Shown here: one piece after another, positions 54,001 through 64,000 of the stretch
How positions within the stretch are numbered: the first letter of the stretch is position 1
Layout: each line of letters begins with the position of its first letter
Assembly (NCBI RefSeq): GCF_034137685.1
Contig: NZ_CP139418.1
Location: forward strand, 709,001-773,000
Origin: Streptococcus sp. S1
Lineage (GTDB): Bacteria > Bacillota > Bacilli > Lactobacillales > Streptococcaceae
Direction: 5' to 3'
DNA length: 64,000 nt
Translations under genes and position numbers: made by a program
The notes under the pieces: model-generated
Database searches by the model: none
Seen by the model: the letters and a program-made list of their open reading frames with translations, nothing else
Told to the model about the DNA's origin: nothing

Positions 54001-54744
54001 CTAGTAGAGAATAGTAGTTTCGTTACCGACTTGTCTAAGGATGTCAGGGCTTGGTTTTTGGTCAGTGATCCAATAGTCAAATTGTTTGAGACGGGCAAGA
54101 TAGTAGTTGGCATTTTGGGAGAACTTGCTACTTTCTGCCACCAGCACCTTGGTACGAGTTCGTTCAAAAACGAGGGACTTGACTGCAACGTCTTCAGCAT
54201 CCTCAAAGGTGACTTCGCCATTGGCTAAGCTACTCGCTCCAAAAAAAGCGAGATCAAAGCGAAGATTGTCCAGTATCTGTGCTTGATTCGCGTCATAGTA
54301 GAAGCGGTTTTTAGTGTAGAATTTTCCTCCTAAAAGATGAAAGTCAACCTGGGAATGGCTACTGAGCTGGATGGCATTGTCAAGGGAATGCGAATAGACT
54401 GTGACTTCCTTATTAAGCAAGCCAGCAAGCAGGGTCATCGAGGTAGAAACGTCGAGAAAGATCACTTGGCCATCTTGGATCAATTGCAGGGCCTTTTGAG
54501 CCATAGCAGTCTTTTCCTTGTTGGCTTTCTGACTACGGTCTAGGTAAGAAGGGCCGGGTTCTTTGTTTAAGGGGAGGAGTCCACCATGGGTCCTACGAAC
54601 CAGCTGGCGTTGGCTAAGGAGGGCAAAGTCTCTGCGAATAGTATCTTTTGAGACCTTAAAGTAATCAACCATTTCTTTAGCTGATAGCTGTTTTCGCTCT
54701 TCTAAAAGTTCTAGGATTTTTTCGAGCCGTTGTTCCTGGTACAT
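54001..54744 (-). CDS. DeoR/GlpR-family transcriptional regulator
   Basis: The 247-residue regulator has the DeoR helix-turn-helix, QRLEKILELLEERKQLSAKE and VSKDTIRRDFALL, with the family string RRTHGGLLPLN, and a C-terminal sugar-phosphate sensor domain (FLDVSTSMTLLAGLL). AAGGAGCGAATTC precedes the ATG. It is first in a two-gene unit with the HAD phosphatase. Confidence 0.9.
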   Translation of the reverse strand: MYQEQRLEKILELLEERKQLSAKEMVDYFKVSKDTIRRDFALLSQRQLVRRTHGGLLPLNKEPGPSYLDRSQKANKEKTAMAQKALQLIQDGQVIFLDVSTSMTLLAGLLNKEVTVYSHSLDNAIQLSSHSQVDFHLLGGKFYTKNRFYYDANQAQILDNLRFDLAFFGASSLANGEVTFEDAEDVAVKSLVFERTRTKVLVAESSKFSQNANYYLARLKQFDYWITDQKPSPDILRQVGNETTILY

Positions 54745-54921
54745 GAATTCGCTCCTTATTTCTGTTCTTGTCTTTATTGTACATTATTTTGTAAGCGGAT
54801 GCAAGTTTTGGTAAGCGTTTTTAAGCATTTATGATCTTTTTTCTTACAAACCCTTATTCTGACGTTTGTTTTAAAGGGGGAATTCTGCTATAATATGTCA
54901 AAATAACGTGGAGGTTTCCTT

Positions 54922-55491
54922 ATGGCCAGTGAATATGAAAAAATGATTGCGGGTGATTTTTATAGACCTGCGGACCCTGAATTACGGGCTTTGGCCCAAG
55001 CTTCTCGGAAGAAACAAGAAGCCTTTAACCAAGAGGTGGATCCCAAAAAAGGGGTAGCTATCATCAAAGAGTGGTTCGGTTCAACCGGTGAAAACCTCTA
55101 TCTCAATCGCCAGGTTCTTGTAGATTATGGGGTTAATATCCATCTGGGAGAAAATTTCTATGCCAATTACAATTTGACCATGTTGGATGTATGTCCCATT
55201 ACGATCGGAAAGAATGCCATGATTGGTCCTAATTGCCAATTTTTGACCCCCTTGCACCCACTGGATCCAGACGAGCGCAATTCTGGTCTTGAGTACGGGG
55301 CACCAATTACGATAGGAGACAACTTCTGGGCAGGAGGAGGGGTCACCATTCTTCCTGGTGTCACGCTGGGTGACAATGTGGTTGCTGGCGCAGGAGCAGT
55401 GGTCACAAAATCCTTTGGAGACAATGTGGTCCTTGGAGGAAATCCAGCCCGTGTCATTAAAGAAATACCTGTCAAAAAGGAGAAGGAATGA
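54922..55491 (+). CDS. Maltose/galactoside O-acetyltransferase (left-handed beta-helix)
   Basis: The 189-residue enzyme opens with SEYEKMIAGDFYRPADPEL, the Maa/LacA N-terminal motif, and has hexapeptide repeats including LGENFYANYNLTMLDVCPI, IGDNFWAGGGVTILPGVTLG and GAGAVVTKSF, with the catalytic His in FLTPLHPLDPDER. It acetylates sugars using acetyl-CoA. Its stop overlaps the next gene start (ATGA), so both are coupled. Confidence 0.92.
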   Translation: MASEYEKMIAGDFYRPADPELRALAQASRKKQEAFNQEVDPKKGVAIIKEWFGSTGENLYLNRQVLVDYGVNIHLGENFYANYNLTMLDVCPITIGKNAMIGPNCQFLTPLHPLDPDERNSGLEYGAPITIGDNFWAGGGVTILPGVTLGDNVVAGAGAVVTKSFGDNVVLGGNPARVIKEIPVKKEKE

Positions 55492-56252
55492 TCCATAAAC
55501 ATGAAATACCCATTTTAGAGTTTGATGACAATCCACAGGCAGTCATTATGCCGACCCATGAGGGGTTAGACCTGCACCTACCTGAAAAATGTGTTTATGC
55601 TTTCTTGGAAGATGAGATTGATCGCTTTGCGGAAGCTGTTGGAGCCAAAGAAGTAGCTAGCTTTGTCTCAGCTACCAAGACCTATCCGGTCTATGTTATG
55701 GAGTACAAAGGAGAGGAGATCTGCTTGGCCCAAGCGCCAGTTGGATCTGCCCCTGCTGCCCAATTTATGGATTGGTTGATTGGCTATGGGGTGAAGAAGA
55801 TCATATCGGCCGGTAGCTGCGGGGTCTTGGTGGATATAGAAGAAAATGCCTTTTTAATCCCGACCAAGGCCTTACGAGATGAGGGAGCCAGTTACCATTA
55901 TGTCGCTCCTTCGCGTTATATAGAGGTGGACGGCCGCGCACTGACTGCTATTGAAACAGTTCTCAAACAAGCGTCCATTCCTTATCAAGAGCTCATGACC
56001 TGGTCGACGGACGGATTTTATAGAGAAACGCATGATAAGGTGGCCTATCGCATCGAAGAAGGGTGTAGTGTGGTGGAGATGGAGTGTGCCTCTCTTGCTG
56101 CAGTGGCCCAACTTCGTGGGGCGGTTTGGGGCTTGCTCCTATTTACCGCAGATTCTCTAGCAGATCTAGAAAATTATGACCAGCGTGACTGGGGGTCAGA
56201 AGCTTTTGAGAAGGCCTTAGAATTATGCCTAGAGATGGTTCATCACTTGTAG
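55488..56252 (+). CDS. Nucleoside phosphorylase family protein
   Basis: The 254-residue protein has the PNP/UDP phosphorylase pattern: YKGEEICLAQAPVGSAPAA, KIISAGSCGVL, and VVEMECASLAAVAQLRG with the nucleoside-binding Met-Glu pair, plus an Asp in FTADSLADLENYD. It most resembles uridine phosphorylase-like members. It overlaps the acetyltransferase gene by 4 bp. Confidence 0.85.
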   Translation: MIHKHEIPILEFDDNPQAVIMPTHEGLDLHLPEKCVYAFLEDEIDRFAEAVGAKEVASFVSATKTYPVYVMEYKGEEICLAQAPVGSAPAAQFMDWLIGYGVKKIISAGSCGVLVDIEENAFLIPTKALRDEGASYHYVAPSRYIEVDGRALTAIETVLKQASIPYQELMTWSTDGFYRETHDKVAYRIEEGCSVVEMECASLAAVAQLRGAVWGLLLFTADSLADLENYDQRDWGSEAFEKALELCLEMVHHL

Positions 56253-56268
56253 GTCTTTTCTCTTTTTA

Positions 56269-56277
56269 TGATACAAT
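56269..56277 (+). promoter_or_regulatory. Extended -10 promoter of trkH
   Basis: TGATACAAT is followed by six bases and the trkH ATG. A leaderless transcript is predicted, unless trkH is read only from the upstream gene. Confidence 0.5.
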
Positions 56278-56283
56278 GAAGCT

Positions 56284-57666
56284 ATGTTAGACAAACTATT
56301 TTTTAAACAATGGCGGGCCAAATTGACTCGCCTGTCTCCGGCAAGGCGGATCTTTCTCAGTTTTGCTTTGGTTATCCTGATGGGATCGCTCTTACTGAGT
56401 CTGCCCTTTGTCCAGCAAGTAAGCTCAACAGCAGGCTATATCGACCACCTCTTTACAGCAGTCTCTATGGTCTGTGTGACAGGACTCTTTACCCAGTCAG
56501 TGGCTTCGACCTATAATGGCTGGGGGCAACTCATCTGTATGCTCTTGATTCAGATTGGGGGCTTGGGGATTTTGACCTTTATTGGGCTCTTCTTTATGGA
56601 AAGTCGCCAAAAGCTCAGTTTCAAGGACCGGCAGACCATTCGGGATAGCTTTAGCTTTAGCAACAATCAAAGCTTGACCCGTTTTGTCCGCTCCATCTTT
56701 ATCACCACCTTTACCATCGAAGGACTAGGGGCCCTGCTCCTCATGACTCGCTTTATTCCTCGCTTTGGCTGGGGCCATGGAATCTTTAACTCCATCTTTG
56801 TCGCGGTTTCCGCCTTTTGTAATGCGGGCTTTGATAATTTTGGGGGCGATAGTATGATGAGTTTCCAGACCGATTGGTTGGTCAATCTGACCTTATCTGC
56901 TCTGATCATTACTGGGGGCTTGGGCTTTATGGTCTGGTTTGACCTAGCCACCAAGACTCGTAACCAATCCGGACGACGGACTCTTCGCTTTCATACCAAG
57001 GTGGTCCTCTGGTTAACAGCTGCGATTCTCCTCTTTGGGACAGTAACCAGTCTCTTGACCGAGTTTAATAATCCGGCAACCATTGGGTCCCTGCCATTGG
57101 GAGAGAAGATTTTGGTCAGCTTCTTCCAAACGGTCAGTATGCGGACAGCTGGCTTTGCCTCACTGGATTATACTGCAGTCCGACCAGTAACGCTCTTTGT
57201 CTATATCCTCCAGATGTTTCTAGGTGGGGCACCAGGTGGTACCGCAGGAGGGATGAAGATCACCACCTTCCTGGTCCTCTTGCTTCTGGCTCGGAAAGAA
57301 TTGTTGGGGCTACCGCATACTAACTTGGGAAAACGAACGATTTCACCAGACATTGTTCAACGTTCCTTTGGGACGGCGGTGATTTTCCAGTTGACCTTCT
57401 TACTGGGTCTGTTAGGAATCTGTTTGGTGACGCCGGATGGCCAACGCTTTATTTATCTGGTCTTTGAGGTGGTATCGGCTCTAGCGACAGTGGGAGTGAC
57501 AGCTAATGTCACCTCAACCTTAAATGGAGCGGGACTAGGCATTATCATGGTGCTCATGTTTATCGGACGGATCGGTCCCTTGACCCTCATGGTCAGCTTG
57601 AATAATTACCAAGCCAAGAAGGCAGACACCTTGCAGTATGCTAAGGCAGACATCATTATCGGATAG
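56284..57666 (+). CDS. trkH: Potassium uptake transporter membrane subunit (TrkH/KtrB)
   Basis: The 460-residue protein has the four pore repeats with selectivity glycines in SMVCVTGLFTQSVAST, SAFCNAGFDNFGG, SMRTAGFASLDY and SALATVGVTANVT. It is the membrane part of a Trk/Ktr K+ channel-like transporter and pairs with the TrkA subunit encoded 9 nt downstream. No ribosome binding site is visible. Confidence 0.94.
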   Translation: MLDKLFFKQWRAKLTRLSPARRIFLSFALVILMGSLLLSLPFVQQVSSTAGYIDHLFTAVSMVCVTGLFTQSVASTYNGWGQLICMLLIQIGGLGILTFIGLFFMESRQKLSFKDRQTIRDSFSFSNNQSLTRFVRSIFITTFTIEGLGALLLMTRFIPRFGWGHGIFNSIFVAVSAFCNAGFDNFGGDSMMSFQTDWLVNLTLSALIITGGLGFMVWFDLATKTRNQSGRRTLRFHTKVVLWLTAAILLFGTVTSLLTEFNNPATIGSLPLGEKILVSFFQTVSMRTAGFASLDYTAVRPVTLFVYILQMFLGGAPGGTAGGMKITTFLVLLLLARKELLGLPHTNLGKRTISPDIVQRSFGTAVIFQLTFLLGLLGICLVTPDGQRFIYLVFEVVSALATVGVTANVTSTLNGAGLGIIMVLMFIGRIGPLTLMVSLNNYQAKKADTLQYAKADIIIG

Positions 57667-57675
57667 GAGAAACTC

Positions 57676-58341
57676 ATGGCGAATCGAACCATTGGAATTT
57701 TAGGATTAGGAATCTTTGGACAGAGCGTTTTAAAAACCTTGCAGGACCAGGATGTGGATATCATTGCAATTGACGATCACGCAGATGTGATCAACCAGTA
57801 TGAATCCATGATCACAACTGGGATTGTTGGAGACATTACGGAAATGGACCTCTTGGATGCGGCAGATATTGGGAACTGTGACACTGTCGTCATTGCGACG
57901 GGAGAAAACTTGGAGTCAAGTGTCCTGGCGGTCATGCACTGTAAGGCACTTGGCGTCGAGCACGTCATTGCCAAGGTCAAGAATGAAGTGACCAAGGAAG
58001 TCCTTGAGAAGATTGGAGCTGATTTGGTCATCCTACCAGAGGTAGAAGCAGGCATGTCTCTAGCTAAGATGATCCTCTTCCAACACGGGATTGAAGTTTT
58101 CCAGTTGGATGAAGCAGTGGTGGTAGCCGAGTTCACGGTTCCAGCCAGCTGGGTAGGTAAAAGCCTTCAAGATTTGGCGGTCAGAGAGGAGTACCATCTC
58201 AATATTATCGGCTATCGAGATGCGGAAGACCAACCGCTTCATATTCAGATTGGTCCTGACTTTGTATGGCCGGCTGAGGTACGCGTGATGGCAGTGACAG
58301 ACAACCAATATTTGGATAGAATCCAAGATTTGTTAGACTAA
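57676..58341 (+). CDS. trkA: Potassium uptake regulatory subunit (TrkA/KtrA)
   Basis: The 221-residue cytoplasmic protein has the RCK_N nucleotide-binding fold (TIGILGLGIFGQSVLKTL, IAIDDHADVI, VIATGENLESSV) and a C-terminal RCK_C domain (from about 140; FTVPASWVGKSLQDLAV). It gates TrkH in response to ATP/ADP or c-di-AMP in this family. TAGGAGAAACTC precedes the ATG. Confidence 0.94.
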   Translation: MANRTIGILGLGIFGQSVLKTLQDQDVDIIAIDDHADVINQYESMITTGIVGDITEMDLLDAADIGNCDTVVIATGENLESSVLAVMHCKALGVEHVIAKVKNEVTKEVLEKIGADLVILPEVEAGMSLAKMILFQHGIEVFQLDEAVVVAEFTVPASWVGKSLQDLAVREEYHLNIIGYRDAEDQPLHIQIGPDFVWPAEVRVMAVTDNQYLDRIQDLLD

Positions 58342-58353
58342 TTGTGTAATGGA

Positions 58354-58373
58354 GACGACCGAAAAGTTGTTTC
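58354..58373 (+). terminator. Weak hairpin after trkA
   Basis: ACGACC-GAAA-AGTTGT forms a short G-U containing stem before TTTC. It is a near-copy of the stronger hairpin at 58648 on the other side of repeat A5. Confidence 0.45.
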
Positions 58374-58466
58374 AGAATGTTGATAACCTATTTTTTAACT
58401 AAAATAGGTGAAGTGATTCTGCAGAAAAATGACTTTTAATTTTTACAATGAATCAAGAGTATACTG

Positions 58467-58618
58467 AAACTTTCCGCTGTGAGAAAAGTGTTTGAAACAT
58501 GATTGTTTCAAACACTCGGGAGTTTTGAGACTATAAATTAAAAAGCGAAGAGGCTCAAAACTAAGTCATGGAACTTCAAAGAAGTTCGCTGACGTCCGTC
58601 CTCACCTAAGGAAAGTTT
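58467..58618 (-). repeat. Family A intergenic repeat, copy A5 (short form)
   Basis: Same ends and hairpins as A1 and in the same orientation. The first hairpin here is GTGTTTGAAAC/GTTTCAAACAC, a compensated variant of GTGCCTGAAAC/GTTTCAGGCAC seen in other copies. Flanking similarity extends to about 58380-58645. Confidence 0.86.
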
Positions 58619-58647
58619 TTAAGATGACGTTGTCTTCAATATAAAAT

Positions 58648-58672
58648 AAAACGGCCGAAAGGTCGTTTTTTT
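58648..58672 (+). terminator. Terminator at the right border of repeat A5
   Basis: AAAACGGCC and GGTCGTTTT stem with a run of seven T. Confidence 0.75.
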
Positions 58673-58759
58673 CTTCTCTAGGTTAACTCTTCTTTAAGCA
58701 TTGATTGCTAAAGTAAGAGAAACAAAAATACTTCCATTGTGGGAATAGAAGGATGAAAG

Positions 58760-59518
58760 ATGACATTTTTTAACAGGATACGACCCAAACAGCCCTTAAA
58801 AGAACTCAAATGGTTTGATATTGGTATTGTGACGGCCATTCTTTTTGGGCAATTCATTATCCGCTCGACCCAGCTGTTTTTAGCCAGTTTTCAGCCAGTC
58901 GCGCAGACTGCAGTAGCCACAAGCAGTAGCAATACTGCAAGTGAAGGAGCTGCTTATTCCAGCAATATGACCTTGCAGTTGATCTTGCTGGCTCTAGCCC
59001 TTCTTTACTTGCTGCTTCGTCGCTTTGATTTTAAACAATTGCCGATCCGCTTTAAGTGGTCCACCTTGATCTGGGTACCCCTGCTCTTTGCAGCGATGGG
59101 ACTTTTTGGGGATGTAATCTCAACGGTTTCGGGTGAATACAATTACCTAAGTCCAAGTCTTTGGCCTTATATCGATCCCATGCAGATCCTCCATAAGTTC
59201 ATGGCTTTGAGTCCCATGGCGATTGCTTATGGTTTGCTCAATGGATTTTATGAAGAATTTTTCTTTTTGGGTTTAATGACTTCGGTGAGTGAGAAGAACA
59301 AGTGGAAGGCGTTGGCCTTTTCAACCCTGATCCGCTTTTCTTTCCACACCTATCAGGGGCTTCTCTGGGCCCTTGTGATTGGCGTCATTTATGGACTCTT
59401 TTATTACTTCATGTACAAGAAGGTCGTCAAGAATCTCTTGCCATTTTTCCTCATGCATGCCTTGGCAGATATGTTTGGCTCGAGTCTCATGTATCTCTTG
59501 ATCAATTGGGGAAGTTGA
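58760..59518 (+). CDS. CPBP family intramembrane metalloprotease
   Basis: The 252-residue membrane protein has the CPBP (Abi) motifs: Glu-Glu in NGFYEEFFFLGLM, a His in FSFHTYQGLLWALV and a third site in MHALADMFGSS. In streptococci and lactobacilli such proteins often accompany bacteriocin self-immunity, but none is adjacent here. GAAGGATGAAAG precedes the ATG. Confidence 0.85.
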   Translation: MTFFNRIRPKQPLKELKWFDIGIVTAILFGQFIIRSTQLFLASFQPVAQTAVATSSSNTASEGAAYSSNMTLQLILLALALLYLLLRRFDFKQLPIRFKWSTLIWVPLLFAAMGLFGDVISTVSGEYNYLSPSLWPYIDPMQILHKFMALSPMAIAYGLLNGFYEEFFFLGLMTSVSEKNKWKALAFSTLIRFSFHTYQGLLWALVIGVIYGLFYYFMYKKVVKNLLPFFLMHALADMFGSSLMYLLINWGS

Positions 59519-59540
59519 TCTTATAAAATTTTAGGAAAGG

Positions 59541-59570
59541 GTCTGTCAAGTGTTGACAGGCCTTTTTTTG
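59541..59570 (+). terminator. Terminator of the CPBP gene
   Basis: CTGTCAA (59543-59549) and TTGACAG (59553-59559) form a tight hairpin followed by seven T. The right arm contains the -35 box of the next promoter. Confidence 0.85.
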
Positions 59571-59599
59571 AGTGCTATAGTAAAATCGTAAGCGCTTAC
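59553..59599 (+). promoter_or_regulatory. Promoter and operator of the GH31 gene
   Basis: TTGACA (59553-59558), a 17-nt spacer and extended -10 TGCTATAGT (59573-59581) make a near-perfect promoter. The palindrome GTAAGCGCTTAC at 59588-59599 covers the predicted start site and fits a LacI/GalR-family operator (MalR, CcpA or a local regulator). Confidence 0.75.
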
Positions 59600-59665
59600 C
59601 TAGTAAGGCGAAGCAGATGAAAAGAGGACGAGTCAGATGCCCTATAAAAAGAGGAGGACAGACAA

Positions 59666-61897
59666 ATGGCAGGACCAGTGATAGAGGGAGAAAACTATCG
59701 GATCTCCGTATTAACGGAATCTTTGGTGCGCTTGGAATACTCAGAGGATGGTGTTTTTGAAGATGGTCAGACGCAGGTTGTACAAAATCGAGATTTTGGA
59801 CCTGTTGCTTGCGAGGTTGTAGAGACAGAAGCTGTTCTCGATCTTCATACAGAGCATCTCCACCTCCATTTTGAAAAGGGACCTTTTGCACCGGATCGGC
59901 TTTATATCGAACTCAAGGGTCAGTATGCAGTCTATGGGAGCCGGTGGCACTATGGAGATCAGCCGGAGACCTTAAAGGGGACCAGTCGGACGCTTGACGA
60001 GGTCGATGGGGCTATGGAGTTGCAAGATGGGATCTTGAGCAAGGCTGGTTATGCTCTATTAGACGATTCCGCTTCCTACTTGTATGATGTCGAAAGCGGC
60101 TTTAGAGCACGGTCCTATCCAGAAGTGGATCTGTATTTTTTCGGTTATGGGCGCGATTATCTAGGTGCCTTGAAAGATTTTTACCATCTGACAGGACAGC
60201 CACCCCTCTTGCCACGTTATGCTCTTGGCAACTGGTGGAGTCGGTATTGGCCTTATACCAGTCAGGAGTACACAGATTTGATGGATCGTTTCAAAGCAGA
60301 AGGGGTGCCTCTAGCAGTCAGTGTGATCGATATGGATTGGCACAAGACGGCGATTCCAGCTCGCTTTGGAAGTGGTTGGACTGGCTATAGTTGGAACCGG
60401 GATTTGATTCCTGATCCAGCTGCTTTCTTAAATGGCCTGCATGAGCGTGGTTTAAAGGTGACCTTAAATGTCCATCCGGCAGATGGAATTCGCGCTTTCG
60501 AAGATGCTTATCCGAAGGTCGCAAAACGCTTGGGACTGGATGCGGAAAAAGAAGAAGCGGCTAGCTTTGACTTTTACAGTCCGGCCTTTCGCGAAGCTTA
60601 TTTTGAAGATGTCCACCATCCTTTGGAAGATCAAGGAGTGGACTTTTGGTGGATTGATTGGCAGCAAGGTAGTCATGGCAAGATGGATCCCCTTTGGTTG
60701 TTAAATCACTATCATTATCTAGACAATTTTCGAAAAGGCCAAGCTGGTCTCATCTTATCGCGTTATGGGGGTCCTGGCAGTCATCGGTATCCGATTGGTT
60801 TTTCAGGGGACACAATTGTGACTTGGGAATCCCTAGCCTTTCAACCCTATTTTACCAGCACAGCTTCCAATATCGGCTACACCTGGTGGAGTCATGATAT
60901 CGGTGGCCATATGCGGGGCTACTATGATGAAGACTTGGCGCTTCGCTGGTTGCAGTTTGGGGTCTTTAGCCCGATCAATCGTCTCCATAGTTCTTGTAAT
61001 GCCTTTAACAGCAAGGAACCGTGGTTTTACTCGTCTGAGACCTGTCGCTTGATGAAGCAGTATTTGCGCCTGCGCCATAGCTTACTGCCTTATCTCTATA
61101 CCATGAATGTGGCGACGCACGAAGAAGGGCTACCTTTGGTTCAACCTCTCTATTACCACTACCCAAACGAAGAAGAGGCTTATGAAGCGAAGAATCAATA
61201 TTTCTTTGGCAGTGAACTCATGGTGGCGCCAATTACCGAAGCGTTGGATCCTGTCTTTCATAGTGCTTCTGTGAGCGTTTGGTTCCCAGACGGCGTTTGG
61301 TACGATTTCTTCCATGATTGGAAGTATGAAGGAAGAGGGAAGCTCACGGTCTTTAGGACCAGCCAGGATATTCCAGTCTTTGCACGTGCGGGAGCCATCA
61401 TCCCTATGGATGCACAACCACAGACAGGAGTGGACCTTCCAGAAATGCTGGACTGGCATCTCTTCCCAGGTCACAATCGTTCCTTCGTACTCGTCGAAGG
61501 AGAAGGAGCTAGTAAGGTTGAAACCCGCGTAACAGTCGATTGGGATGAAAGAAAGATTAGGCTGGATTTAACAGGTGATCTAGCGCTGCTTCCTGAAAAG
61601 AGACAGCACCGTTTCTTGCTCCATACCTTTGAGACAGCCCCTATCATAGTGGACAATCAAAGTCAGGAAATTGCGATGGGTGAGCTGCAATCGCGTCCGA
61701 TTGCCAAAGAAGACCGGATGTTTGAGCTCTTAAAATCTGCCAACCTAGCCTATGATAGGAAAAACGAATTATTTGCGGCTTGTTCAAGAGCGAAGGATTG
61801 GAAACAGTTGATGAAGGTCATCATGCCTTTGGAGGAAGGCTTGCGCCAACGTCTCTTTGAAGTGATTTATTCCAGTGAAGAGGGAGAAGACTTGTAA
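59666..61897 (+). CDS. GH31 alpha-glycosidase
   Basis: The 743-residue protein has the GH31 N-terminal beta-sandwich, YALGNWWSRYWPYTSQEY at the barrel start, the nucleophile Asp (about 331) in VDFWWIDWQQG and the acid/base Asp in YPIGFSGDTIVTW, then WWSHDIGGHMRG. This family covers alpha-glucosidases and alpha-xylosidases; which one is not decidable. No signal peptide, so it acts on imported sugars. It leads a probable unit with dexB. Confidence 0.92.
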   Translation: MAGPVIEGENYRISVLTESLVRLEYSEDGVFEDGQTQVVQNRDFGPVACEVVETEAVLDLHTEHLHLHFEKGPFAPDRLYIELKGQYAVYGSRWHYGDQPETLKGTSRTLDEVDGAMELQDGILSKAGYALLDDSASYLYDVESGFRARSYPEVDLYFFGYGRDYLGALKDFYHLTGQPPLLPRYALGNWWSRYWPYTSQEYTDLMDRFKAEGVPLAVSVIDMDWHKTAIPARFGSGWTGYSWNRDLIPDPAAFLNGLHERGLKVTLNVHPADGIRAFEDAYPKVAKRLGLDAEKEEAASFDFYSPAFREAYFEDVHHPLEDQGVDFWWIDWQQGSHGKMDPLWLLNHYHYLDNFRKGQAGLILSRYGGPGSHRYPIGFSGDTIVTWESLAFQPYFTSTASNIGYTWWSHDIGGHMRGYYDEDLALRWLQFGVFSPINRLHSSCNAFNSKEPWFYSSETCRLMKQYLRLRHSLLPYLYTMNVATHEEGLPLVQPLYYHYPNEEEAYEAKNQYFFGSELMVAPITEALDPVFHSASVSVWFPDGVWYDFFHDWKYEGRGKLTVFRTSQDIPVFARAGAIIPMDAQPQTGVDLPEMLDWHLFPGHNRSFVLVEGEGASKVETRVTVDWDERKIRLDLTGDLALLPEKRQHRFLLHTFETAPIIVDNQSQEIAMGELQSRPIAKEDRMFELLKSANLAYDRKNELFAACSRAKDWKQLMKVIMPLEEGLRQRLFEVIYSSEEGEDL

Positions 61898-61901
61898 ACT
61901 C

Positions 61902-63573
<1,672 letters not shown>

Positions 63574-63616
63574 TGAGGCAAATGAAAAAATAGGGGAAAT
63601 TACTTCCTCGTAGAAG

Positions 63617-63643
63617 CAGGTCTTTCTCAGTTGAGAAGGACTG
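63617..63643 (+). terminator. Terminator-like hairpin after dexB
   Basis: AGGTCTTTCTC and GAGAAGGACTG pair imperfectly. It is repeated at 63891 on the far side of repeat A6. Confidence 0.55.
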
Positions 63644-63669
63644 TCGGATTAGGAACGACGTTATCTAAA

Positions 63670-63805
63670 AAACTTTCCTTAGGTGAGGACGGACGTCAGC
63701 GAACTTCTACGAAGTTCCAAGACTAATTATTGAGCCTTAGGTCTTAATAATTCCGAGTGCTAGAAACAATAGTGTTTCTAGCACTTTTCTCACGGCGGAA
63801 AGTTT
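63670..63805 (+). repeat. Family A intergenic repeat, copy A6 (short form)
   Basis: Ends AAACTTTCC and GGAAAGTTT. The inner hairpin is GTGCTAGAAAC/GTTTCTAGCAC, again a compensated variant of the other copies. The AT-rich tail continues to about 63885. Confidence 0.87.
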
Positions 63806-63890
63806 CAGTAGATGATAGAATCATTCTAACGAATACATTTTTATAGAATTTCTTAGATTTGTAAACAGAAGCAGTTTGTTTATGCTTACA

Positions 63891-63917
63891 CAGGTCTTTC
63901 TCAGCAGAGAAGGCCTT
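63891..63917 (+). terminator. Second copy of the dexB hairpin
   Basis: AGGTCTTTCTC and GAGAAGGCCTT stem followed by a T-rich tract, at the right border of repeat A6. Confidence 0.6.
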
Positions 63918-64000
63918 CTTTACTTTTTAGGGGCTGTTCTTCTAGCAGAATCCGCTCAAAAATCCGCTCAAAAATAGTTCGGGGATGCTTGGGTTATAGG
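63918..64000. other. Window end, no gene identified
   Basis: Contains a short direct repeat (ATCCGCTCAAAA twice) and a minus-strand frame open to the edge that is too short to judge. Confidence 0.3.

Noticed and set aside
63942..64000. Minus-strand frame ending in FLSGFLSGFC, open to the window edge
   Set aside because: Only 18 codons visible, largely produced by a short direct repeat; cannot be judged as a gene end.

Overview
The window reads as chromosomal DNA of an oral Streptococcus of the mitis/sanguinis type; the exact species cannot be fixed from sequence alone. Pointers are the pyruvate oxidase gene spxB, the copY-cupA-copA copper operon, the divergent sczA/czcD zinc locus followed by an alcohol dehydrogenase gene, dexB, an MsrA-MsrB fusion, low GC, strong AGGAGG ribosome binding sites and a set of structured intergenic repeats resembling pneumococcal BOX elements. 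Most of the window is ordinary housekeeping and transport content, with one clear accessory island.

Layout. 1-6100: DNA maintenance block: recD2 (cut by the window edge), lepB and rnhC leftwards; zapA-like, cvpA and mutS2 rightwards. 6400-15200: dipeptidase, a glycine riboswitch with its alanine/glycine symporter gene, sstT, mscS, gdhA and pyrD. 15400-24000: small unknown genes, a 28-codon peptide ORF, msrAB, a CapA-like phosphatase next to a membrane-bound MutS-like ATPase, DUF554, an HD hydrolase, a HAD phosphatase and an SGNH hydrolase. 24360-30150: copper operon with two cop boxes, then spxB and a VOC protein. 30700-39000: 6-phospho-beta-glucosidase, a two-component system converging on an ABC transporter, an alpha/beta hydrolase and a PabB-PabC fusion. 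39100-45000: membrane acyltransferase, then an island with a complete ECF vitamin-type transporter (S, T, A, A') behind a structured leader and a broken type I restriction hsdS remnant, then an AEC carrier. 45000-51300: HXXEE protein, sczA, czcD, adh and a large SF2 helicase with a membrane helix. 51400-64000: LPXTG surface protein with a VWA domain, HAD and DeoR genes, acetyltransferase and nucleoside phosphorylase, Trk/Ktr potassium uptake, a CPBP protease, GH31 and dexB.

Two dispersed intergenic repeat families are the main non-coding feature. Family A has six copies of about 137-300 bp with AAACTTTCC/GGAAAGTTT ends; it exists in short and long forms, and three copies are flanked by duplicated terminator hairpins. 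Family B has four copies of about 170 bp made of three stem-loops whose outer arms are GTGGGAC/GTCCCAC and GAGGCT-GGAC/GTCC-AGCCTC. Both sit at gene ends and probably act as terminators or RNA processing sites.

The least ordinary content is (1) the ECF operon, whose two ATPases are asymmetric so that one composite ATP site looks degenerate, preceded by a leader of no class I recognise; (2) the helicase with a C-terminal transmembrane helix; (3) the modular repeats; (4) three genes (rnhC, pabB, trkH) whose extended -10 box ends 6-7 nt before the ATG, predicting leaderless mRNAs; (5) a GH31 promoter whose -35 box lies in the terminator stem of the preceding gene and whose start site is covered by a perfect 12-bp palindrome. 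I see no rRNA, tRNA, CRISPR array, prophage or intact insertion sequence.
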